NCBI GenBank assembly: GCA_023150565.1
Contig: JAKLKR010000028.1
Location: 1 to 32,027 of the forward strand
Length of the DNA stretch: 32,027 nucleotides
Reading direction: 5' to 3'
DNA from: Planctomycetota bacterium
Lineage (GTDB): Bacteria > Planctomycetota > UBA11346
The notes beneath the pieces were generated by a model. That model was given only the letters and a program-made list of their open reading frames with translations. It had not been told where the DNA came from and searched no databases. Both the position numbers and the translations under genes were made by a program. Each line of letters begins with the position of its first letter. The stretch's first letter is position 1. This document shows positions 26,296-32,027 of this stretch, piece after piece.

Positions 26296-28191
26296 ATGCC
26301 CCTGTTGCGCATCCTCGAAGGCAGCGGCGCCGGGCTCGCGGTCGAGATCGGCCCGGGCCCGCTCACCATCGGCCGCGAGCACGACAACGCCCTGCGCATC
26401 GAGGATCCCAAGTCCAGCCGCTACCACGCCGAGATCGCCGAGGTCGCCGGCGTGTGGACCCTGCGCGACCTGGGCAGCTCCAACGGCACCTGGACCGAGG
26501 CCGGTAAGGTCGACACCCTGGCCCTGCCCGACGGCGCGGTGTTCCGCATCGGCCGCACCTTCTTCCGCTTCGAGAGCGGCGGCACCGCCCGCCGCCTGGT
26601 GGGGGTGGCGACCCTGGGCGACGACCAGCGCGCCTGGACCGACCCCGAGGTGGTCGAGGGCCTGCCCCCGGCAGGGGGCTCGGACCTCTTCCGCCTGCGC
26701 CACGCCCCCGCCGAGCTCGAGCGCCAGAACGCCTACCTGCTGCTGCTGCACGGCATCATCGAGCGCAGCCGCGCCACCCGCGGCCGCGACCAGCTGTTCG
26801 AACTGCTCGACGACGCCGCCGCCGAGGTGCTCGAAGGCGACCGCTGCGCGGTGTTCCTGCCCGCCGAGCGCGCCGGCGACGGCTGGGCGCTGTGGCCGGC
26901 GCACGAGAAGCGCCTGCGCGCACGCTACGGCAACGTGCCCTTCGCGCGCACCCTGCTGCGCGCGGTGCGCAGCCGCCAGGAGCCGCTGCTGTGCACCCTC
27001 TCGGGCGACCTCAGCCCCTCGGCCAGCATGCTGCGCGCCGGGGTCAAGAGCGCGATGGCGGCGCCGCTGCGCCTGGGCGGCGAGGTCCAGGCCCTGCTCT
27101 ACGTCGACCGCATCCGCGGCCTGCAGGCCTTCCACCGCCAGGACCTGGAATTCCTCGCCGCCGCCGCCAACCAGCTGGCGGTGACCCTGGCCAACCACGA
27201 GAAGGTGGCCGGGCTCGAGGCCGAGGTCGAGCGCCTGCACGCCGCCCCGGTGGCGGAAAAGCCCCTCGAGCTGCTCGGCGCCGGCCTGGCCGAGACCGAC
27301 GCCCTGCTCGCCCGCCTGGCCCCGCTCGACGCCGCGGTCGCCATCGCCGGCGAGGCGGGGTCGGGCAAGGAGCTGTGCGCCCGCCTGCTCCACCGCCGCT
27401 CGCGCCGCGCCGCTGCCCCGCTGCAGATCCTCTCCTGCGCCGGGCTCGACCCGGTCGCCCAGGAGGTGGCGCTGTTCGGCTGCGCCGCCGGCGCCGCGCC
27501 CGGGGTCGACGACCACCGCCCGGGCATCTACGAGCTGGCGCATGGCGCCACCCTGCTGCTCGACGAGATCGGCGAACTGGCGCCACCGCTGCAGGCCCGC
27601 CTGGCCGACGCCCTCGAACGCGGTTCCTGCTGCCGGCGCGGCGATCCCCTGCCGCGTGCTGCCGACGTGCGCCTGGTGGTGCTCTCCACCCGCGATCTCG
27701 CCGAGGAGGTGCGCGGCGGGCGCTTCCGCCCCGAACTGTGGGCGCGGCTGGAGAGCATGCTGGTGGCGATCCCGCCCCTGCGCGAGCGGCCCGGCGACAT
27801 CGACCTCACCGCCGACTGGGTGCTGCGCGAGTGGGCGGTGCGCAACGGCGAGAATCCGCGCCGCCTGGCGCCCGAGGCGCGCACGCGCATGCTGCGCGCC
27901 ACCTGGCCGGGCAACGTGCGCCAGCTCAAGCTCGCGCTCGAACGTGCCAGCGTCTGCTGCACCGACCAGGTGATCCGCGCCCAGGACCTGCCCGCCGGCA
28001 TCGGCGACCTGGTGCTCGACGCCGAGACCACCCCGGTGTCGACCCCGATGATAGCCCTCGCCGCGGTCGAACGCGCCCACATCCTGCGCGTGCTCGACCA
28101 CTGCGGCGGCAACAAGAAGGCCGCCGCCGAGGTGCTCGGCATCGACCGCTCGACGCTGTATGCGAAATTGCGGGTGTATGGGGTGAAATGA
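26296..28191 (+). CDS. FHA-GAF-AAA+-HTH regulator, sigma-54-activator-like, lacking GAFTGA
   Basis: A 631-residue regulator. An FHA domain (about 5-95) has the phosphothreonine-binding residues Arg27 (TIGREHDN), Ser41/His44 (SSRYH) and Asn63 (GSSNGTW). A GAF domain (about 165-300) follows. The AAA+ domain (about 325-570) has Walker A GEAGSGKE (352-359), Walker B LLLDEIGE (420-427) and an arginine-rich RFRPELWARL segment. A Fis-type helix-turn-helix ends the protein (592-628, NKKAAAEVLGIDRSTLYAKL). Where sigma-54 activators have GAFTGA, this protein has GAAPGV (399-404), so it probably cannot remodel sigma-54 holoenzyme in the usual way. FHA domains read phosphothreonine, and a Ser/Thr kinase is encoded in the divergent operon. 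It starts 10 nt after hydF, with a TAGTTT box at 26283-26288. Confidence 0.9.
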   Translation: MPLLRILEGSGAGLAVEIGPGPLTIGREHDNALRIEDPKSSRYHAEIAEVAGVWTLRDLGSSNGTWTEAGKVDTLALPDGAVFRIGRTFFRFESGGTARRLVGVATLGDDQRAWTDPEVVEGLPPAGGSDLFRLRHAPAELERQNAYLLLLHGIIERSRATRGRDQLFELLDDAAAEVLEGDRCAVFLPAERAGDGWALWPAHEKRLRARYGNVPFARTLLRAVRSRQEPLLCTLSGDLSPSASMLRAGVKSAMAAPLRLGGEVQALLYVDRIRGLQAFHRQDLEFLAAAANQLAVTLANHEKVAGLEAEVERLHAAPVAEKPLELLGAGLAETDALLARLAPLDAAVAIAGEAGSGKELCARLLHRRSRRAAAPLQILSCAGLDPVAQEVALFGCAAGAAPGVDDHRPGIYELAHGATLLLDEIGELAPPLQARLADALERGSCCRRGDPLPRAADVRLVVLSTRDLAEEVRGGRFRPELWARLESMLVAIPPLRERPGDIDLTADWVLREWAVRNGENPRRLAPEARTRMLRATWPGNVRQLKLALERASVCCTDQVIRAQDLPAGIGDLVLDAETTPVSTPMIALAAVERAHILRVLDHCGGNKKAAAEVLGIDRSTLYAKLRVYGVK

Positions 28192-28342
28192 GGAAAGTAG
28201 GAAGGTAGAAGGAGGAAGGAGGAAGGAGGAAGGGCCGCGTTTGCTCATTCGGCGTCTGGCGGGACGGCGGGCGTCGCACCGGGTGTCAATCCTTCCTACT
28301 TCCTCCTTCCTCCTTCCTCCTTCGATTTAGCGTGCCGTCCCC
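28192..28342. repeat. Polypurine/polypyrimidine inverted repeat with AAGGAGG units
   Basis: A 25 nt purine-only tract (28208-28232) built of AAGGAGG units is matched perfectly and inversely by a pyrimidine-only tract (28299-28323). A second pair, GTAGGAAGG (28197-28205) and CCTTCCTAC (28291-28299), lies beside it. The loop is about 66 nt. The tract could form a long RNA hairpin (terminator of the regulator gene) or triplex DNA. AAGGAGG is a perfect Shine-Dalgarno sequence, present in tandem with no start codon suitably placed after it. A TAGCGT box (28328-28333) lies 9 nt before the pilT-like ATG. Confidence 0.75.
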
Positions 28343-29413
28343 ATGAACATCGACGAACTCCTGTCCGCCATGGCCAAGCACGGCGCCAGCGACCTGCACA
28401 TCAAGTCGGGCGAACCGCCGGTGTTCCGCATCGGCGGCGAACTGATGCGGGCCAAGGCCGCGGTGTTCACCACCGAGGAGGCGCGCGAGCTGCTCACCGG
28501 GCTGCTCGATGAACGCCTGCGCCAGGACCTGGAAAAGCGCGGCTACGCCGATTTTTCGCGTCAGGTCGAGGGGGTCGGCCGCTTCCGCTGCAACGTCTAC
28601 CGCCAGCTCGGGCGGCTGTCGGCGGCGGTGCGCCGGGTCAAGCCCATCATCCCCACCTACCAGCAGCTCGGCCTGCCCGCATCGATCTCCAAGTGCAGCG
28701 ACTTCGAGAGCGGCCTGGTCCTGGTGGGCGGCGCCACCGGCTCGGGCAAGACCACCACCATCGCGGCGGTGCTCAACGACATCAACCACAAGCGCCGCTG
28801 CCACATCCTCACCATCGAGGACCCGGTCGAGTACGTGTTCGAGGACGACAAGGCGCTGGTCAACCAGCGCGAGGTCGGGGTCGACGTGCCCAACTTCGAG
28901 GAGGGCCTGCGCTCGGCCATGCGCGAGGACCCGGACGTCATGCTGCTGGGCGAGATGCGCGACGCCGAGACGGTCGAGACCGCGCTCACCGCCGCCGAGA
29001 CCGGCCACCTGGTGTTCGGCACCATCCATGCGCCCGGCTGCGCCCAGACCATCGGCCGCATCCTCGAGATGTTCCCCGCCGAGCGCCATCACCAGATGCG
29101 CAGCAGCCTGGCCTTCAACCTGCGCTGCGTGGTCAACCAGAAGCTGCTGCCTGGCCTCGAAAAAGGAGCGATCGTTCCGGCGGTCGAGGTGATGTTCATC
29201 ACCCCGATCATCAAGAAGCACCTGCTCGAAGGCGAGGACCACAAGATCGCCGAGGCCCTGGCCAAGGACACCGAGAGCGGCAGCGAGAACTTCAACCGCG
29301 TGCTCGCCCGCCTCTACCACGAGAAGAAGGTGTCGATGGACGCCGCGCTGCGCGCCGCGCCCAACCCCGAGGAGCTGCGCATGGCCATGCGCGGCATCAC
29401 CTTCTCGACCTGA
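28343..29413 (+). CDS. PilT/PilU-type twitching ATPase
   Basis: A 356-residue hexameric secretion-type ATPase of the PilT family, which powers retraction of type IV pili from the inner face of the membrane. Visible motifs are the N-terminal GASDLHIKSGEPP (14-26), Walker A GGATGSGKT (129-137), Asp box TIEDPVEY (157-164), Walker B VMLLGEMRD (199-207) and His box GHLVFGTIH (221-229). Length is normal for PilT/PilU. The rest of the pilus machinery is not in the window. No Shine-Dalgarno is seen before the ATG. The next gene starts 7 nt downstream, so the two form an operon. Confidence 0.9.
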   Translation: MNIDELLSAMAKHGASDLHIKSGEPPVFRIGGELMRAKAAVFTTEEARELLTGLLDERLRQDLEKRGYADFSRQVEGVGRFRCNVYRQLGRLSAAVRRVKPIIPTYQQLGLPASISKCSDFESGLVLVGGATGSGKTTTIAAVLNDINHKRRCHILTIEDPVEYVFEDDKALVNQREVGVDVPNFEEGLRSAMREDPDVMLLGEMRDAETVETALTAAETGHLVFGTIHAPGCAQTIGRILEMFPAERHHQMRSSLAFNLRCVVNQKLLPGLEKGAIVPAVEVMFITPIIKKHLLEGEDHKIAEALAKDTESGSENFNRVLARLYHEKKVSMDAALRAAPNPEELRMAMRGITFST

Positions 29414-29419
29414 TCCGCC

Positions 29420-31210
29420 ATGCTCCGTCCCCGCTCCGCCAGTCCCGCCGCCGCCGCCGTGCTGGTGGCGCTGATCCCCTGCCTGTTCACCGCCTGCTGG
29501 TACTACTGGACCGAGGGCGGCACCGGCATCATGCCCGCCCGGGCGATCGTCGGGGTGCTGGGCGTGGCTGCGCTCGGGGCCTGCGCCGCGGTGCTGGCCG
29601 GGCGCGCCCTGCCGGTGTGGTCGTGGCGCGCCCCGCTGCCGTGGTTCCTGCTCGCGCTGGTCTGGCAGGCCGTCGCCCTGGCGCTGTGGAGTCCGCTGCC
29701 CGACCCGGGCGGCATCCTGGTCGCCGAGCGCTGCGCCGCCCTGGCGGTGGCGGTGGCGGTGGCGGCCTGGCGGCCGTCATGGTGGGCGCTGGCGCTGTGG
29801 GCGCTGGCCATCCTGGGCGGCGATGTGCTGGCCCAGCATGTGCCGTTCGTGCCGGCCCACTGCGGGCCGGCGGCACCGTTCGGCAATCAGAACTTCAACG
29901 CCGCCGCCGCCCCCCTGGCGGTGCTGGCGGTCGCTCTGGCCTGGCCCGCCCTGCGCACTGCCCGCCATGCCGGCGCCGGCACCTGGATCGCAGCCGGCAT
30001 CGGCCTGCTCGCCCTGTCCAGCGCGGTGGTGATGGGCCTGCCGGAGCCGATCGGCCGCGGCACGCGTGCGATCTGGCTGGCGATGGCCGCCGGGCTCGGC
30101 ACCTGGCTGGTGCTGGGGCTGCCGCGCCTGATCGGGCCGGCGCTGGTCGCTGCCGGCTTCGCCGTCGTGGTGGCGGTGCAGGGCGCCTGCGTCGCCGGCT
30201 GGCTGCCGGTGACCGGCGGCGGGCCCTCGTGGGAGCAGCGCATCTGGTTCTGGCGCGGCTCGCTGCGCGCGATCGCCGAGTCGCCGATCATCGGCATCGG
30301 TCCCGGCGGCACCCTCGACGCCCTGCAGCGGGTGCCCGAGGCCTGCGGCCACTGGCTGGCGGTGCCGAGCTTCGCCGAACATGCCCACAACGAGTGGCTG
30401 CAGGTGTTCCTCGATGGCGGGGCGGTCAATGCCGCCTTGGTGGCCACCGGCCTGGTGCTGACCCTGCTGCCGCTGTGGCGCCGCCGCCGTTCGCCCGCCG
30501 CCCGCGCCCTGCTGGCGGCGTGGGCGGGGCTGCTCGCCCACGCCCTGGCGGAAAGCCACCTGTCGCAGCCCGGGGCGGTGTGGTGCGCCGCCCTGCTGGC
30601 CGGGGCCTCGTGGGGCTGGATCCGCGCCACCACGCCGGCACATCCGTCCGCAGCCCCGGGTTTCCTGGTCCAGGTGGGCACGTTGGGCCTGGGCCTGTTC
30701 GCCGCCGGCCTGATGGGCTGGATGGCGGTGCGCGACTTCGGCCCTGGCGGCACCCCGCCGATGCTGTGGCGGCGCTATTTCACCGATGCCGACCGTTTCG
30801 AGGCCGCCGGCCGCTGGCGCGAGGCGGCAGCCTCGCTGGCCGCGTTGCGCGCACGCAACGGCCCGCTCGACGACCTGCTGTGGCGCGAGGCGCGTCTGCG
30901 CCTGATCTCGTGCAAGGACCTGCCGGCGGCGATGGCGGCGGCGGAGCAGGCGGAGGCCGAGCGTTTGGTGACCGAGCAGCTGCGCCGGCTGCCGGTGGCC
31001 GCCGGCGGACTCCGTCTTGGCCGTCGGTTGGCGGACGAGCGCCACCGGCTCGGCCGCCCGCCCGGCGATCTGGAGCGCGCCCTGGAGGCGGCCGAGCCAA
31101 GTGCCCGCCTGTGGTTGGAGCGTTCGCACGACAACGGCAAGAACGACGCCCATCGCAAGGCGCTCGCCGCCGCCCTCGACGAACCCGGGAAGGTCAGCCC
31201 CGCGAAATAG
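29420..31210 (+). CDS. O-antigen ligase-like (Wzy/WaaL family) membrane protein
   Basis: A 596-residue integral membrane protein with about 10-12 hydrophobic helices up to residue 440, then a soluble, Arg/Ala-rich, helical tail (about 450-596) that may form TPR-like repeats. The HAHNEWLQVFLDGG segment (about 320-333), in the large loop between helices, is the hallmark of the Wzy_C/O-antigen ligase family, with the conserved His. GNQNFNA (about 155) is another common loop motif. Members transfer or polymerise lipid-linked glycans, or glycosylate pilins. It follows the PilT-like gene by 7 nt, so pilin or surface glycosylation is a reasonable inference. The end of the gene lies in a hairpin shared with the convergent gene. 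Confidence 0.85.
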   Translation: MLRPRSASPAAAAVLVALIPCLFTACWYYWTEGGTGIMPARAIVGVLGVAALGACAAVLAGRALPVWSWRAPLPWFLLALVWQAVALALWSPLPDPGGILVAERCAALAVAVAVAAWRPSWWALALWALAILGGDVLAQHVPFVPAHCGPAAPFGNQNFNAAAAPLAVLAVALAWPALRTARHAGAGTWIAAGIGLLALSSAVVMGLPEPIGRGTRAIWLAMAAGLGTWLVLGLPRLIGPALVAAGFAVVVAVQGACVAGWLPVTGGGPSWEQRIWFWRGSLRAIAESPIIGIGPGGTLDALQRVPEACGHWLAVPSFAEHAHNEWLQVFLDGGAVNAALVATGLVLTLLPLWRRRRSPAARALLAAWAGLLAHALAESHLSQPGAVWCAALLAGASWGWIRATTPAHPSAAPGFLVQVGTLGLGLFAAGLMGWMAVRDFGPGGTPPMLWRRYFTDADRFEAAGRWREAAASLAALRARNGPLDDLLWREARLRLISCKDLPAAMAAAEQAEAERLVTEQLRRLPVAAGGLRLGRRLADERHRLGRPPGDLERALEAAEPSARLWLERSHDNGKNDAHRKALAAALDEPGKVSPAK

Positions 31211-31215
31211 CGGGG
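31198..31215. terminator. Short bidirectional hairpin between convergent genes
   Basis: CCCCGC and GCGGGG form a 6 bp GC stem around GAAATA, with the TAG stop of the O-antigen ligase-like gene (31208-31210) in it. It separates that gene from the convergent prephenate dehydrogenase (stop at 31217). No T-run is seen. Confidence 0.5.
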
Positions 31216-31216
31216 T

Positions 31217-31966
31217 TCAGCTGCCGACCTTGGCCAGGGCCTGGGCGCGCTCGTAGAGTTCGCGGCCCTGGTTGCCGGCGCCCAGCCAGGTCTCGACCGC
31301 GGCGCGGTTGCCGCTCGCCAGGGCCTGGCGCAGGCCCTTGAGGCGCTCCTCGGCCGCCAGCACCTGCTCCTCGATCGCCTGGTGGTTGTAGAGCAGGATG
31401 TCGGCCCACAGGCGGGGGTCGGCGGCCGCCACCCGGGTGGTGTCGCGGAAGCCGCTCGACGCCACCGGCGCGGCCTGGGCCGACAGCCCGGTGGCGGCGC
31501 AGCAGGCGAGCACGTGCGGCAGGTGGCTGGCCTCGGCCACGGCGCGGTCATGGGCTACCGGGTCCATGTGTACGATGCGGCTGCCCACGGCCTTCCACAG
31601 CTTCTCGATCAGCGCCACCGCCGCCGGCGGCGACTGCGGGCCGGGGGTGATGATCGCCAGGCGCTCGCGGTAGAGGTCCGGGTTGGCATGGTCGAGGCCC
31701 TGGCGGTGGCTGCCGGCCATGGGATGGCTGCCGACGAAGCGCGGCCCGAGGTCCTCCAGCGCCCGGCACAGGGGCGCCTTCACCGAACCCACGTCGGTGA
31801 CCACCGCCGGGGTGCTGCCGGCGATCAGGCGCACGGTGGCGGGGATGGCCGAGACCGGGGTGCACACCACCGCCAGCTCGGCGTCGGCGGCCTCGGCGGG
31901 ATGGGCGACCGCCTTGCCCAGGCCCAGCGGCAAACCGCCGGCGAGGCATGCACCGCGGGGGCACAA
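31217..31966 (-). CDS. tyrA: Prephenate dehydrogenase, N-terminus missing
   Basis: About 249 residues match the TyrA family, which converts prephenate to 4-hydroxyphenylpyruvate in tyrosine synthesis. Diagnostic segments are AVVCTPVSAI, VTDVGSVK, GSHPMAGSHRQGLD, the ASHLPHVLA motif with the catalytic-region His, and GFRDTTRVAAADPRLWADI. The NAD-binding GLGLIGGS start and first beta-alpha-beta unit that should precede residue 20 are absent. Family similarity begins near LPLGLGKAVAHPAEAADAELAVV. No ATG is available in frame; TTG at 31966 is only a formal start. The frame stays open to the window edge but encodes no Rossmann sequence, and a terminator hairpin lies at 31971-32005. This is a truncated gene or a wrong join near the sequence end. 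Confidence 0.8.
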   Translation of the reverse strand: MCPRGACLAGGLPLGLGKAVAHPAEAADAELAVVCTPVSAIPATVRLIAGSTPAVVTDVGSVKAPLCRALEDLGPRFVGSHPMAGSHRQGLDHANPDLYRERLAIITPGPQSPPAAVALIEKLWKAVGSRIVHMDPVAHDRAVAEASHLPHVLACCAATGLSAQAAPVASSGFRDTTRVAAADPRLWADILLYNHQAIEEQVLAAEERLKGLRQALASGNRAAVETWLGAGNQGRELYERAQALAKVGS

Positions 31967-31970
31967 TGCA

Positions 31971-32005
31971 AAAGCCGGATGGGCGCTGGGCGCACATCCG
32001 GCTTT
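31971..32005 (-). terminator. Intrinsic terminator hairpin at the window edge
   Basis: AAAGCCGGATG (31971-31981) pairs perfectly with CATCCGGCTTT (31995-32005), 11 bp around a GC-rich 13 nt loop. On the minus strand it is followed by TTTTGC, so it would end a minus-strand transcript coming from beyond the window. It sits immediately before the truncated tyrA. Nothing recognisable is encoded in 32006-32027. Confidence 0.65.
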
Positions 32006-32027
32006 CAGAATCTGGAGCGGGAAACGA

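Noticed and set aside
26167-28248. A 693-codon minus-strand frame opposite hydF and the FHA regulator
   Set aside because: Gln/His/Ala-rich shadow with no recognisable domain.
28192-28342. CRISPR-like array in the repeated AAGGAGG region
   Set aside because: The units are 7 bp with no spacers, so it is a simple tandem and inverted repeat.
28693-31341. An 882-codon plus-strand open frame spanning pilT and the ligase-like gene in another frame
   Set aside because: Arg/Pro/Gly-rich shadow frame. Both overlapping genes have clear family motifs in their own frames.
31217-31966. Intact prephenate dehydrogenase starting at TTG 31966
   Set aside because: The residues before AVVCTPV do not contain the GxGxxG nucleotide-binding motif, so the formal start does not give a complete enzyme.

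Overview
This 32 kb window is bacterial, extremely GC-rich and densely coded. No rRNA, tRNA, CRISPR array or insertion sequence was seen. Several features suggest an anaerobic or fermentative relative of the PVC group (Planctomycetota, Lentisphaerota, Verrucomicrobiota): a Ser/Thr kinase with a DWG motif fused to a receiver domain, an FHA-AAA+ regulator, many secreted glycan-degrading enzymes with their own regulators, and the [FeFe]-hydrogenase maturase HydF. This placement is an inference from gene content.

Positions 1-18.4 kb form a carbohydrate-use region built from small modules, most with a local regulator and a visible candidate operator. A minus-strand operon runs from a GH42-like glycosidase (5314) through a class I mannose-6-phosphate isomerase-like enzyme, a LacI-type sugar-binding protein with no DNA-binding domain and a secreted VWA protein, to the first codons of a response regulator cut by the window start. 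An AraC regulator is divergent from this operon, with two direct repeats 21 bp apart between them. Next come a sugar phosphate isomerase/epimerase behind a LacI-type operator, a GntR-LacI hybrid regulator divergent from a GH78 alpha-L-rhamnosidase with a 19 bp palindrome between them, and an aldo-keto reductase with an XRE-cupin regulator divergent from a secreted CE7 acetyl esterase, where GTTGAAC-like boxes fill the gap. A 1083-residue secreted glycosidase-like protein and a Gfo/Idh/MocA dehydrogenase follow, separated by a nested inverted repeat.

Positions 18.4-28.2 kb form a signalling region. A minus-strand operon encodes a PAS histidine kinase with a cysteine cluster, a large hybrid histidine kinase with receivers and an Hpt domain, and a receiver-Ser/Thr kinase fusion. 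A small membrane-anchored protein lies downstream. Divergent from it are HydF and an FHA-GAF-AAA+-HTH regulator lacking the sigma-54 contact motif. The set could form a His-Asp to Ser/Thr to FHA relay tied to hydrogen metabolism, which is the most interesting hypothesis in the window.

Positions 28.2-32 kb hold a polypurine/polypyrimidine inverted repeat, a PilT-type ATPase, an O-antigen ligase-like membrane protein, and a convergent prephenate dehydrogenase that lacks its NAD-binding N-terminus next to a terminator hairpin at the window edge.
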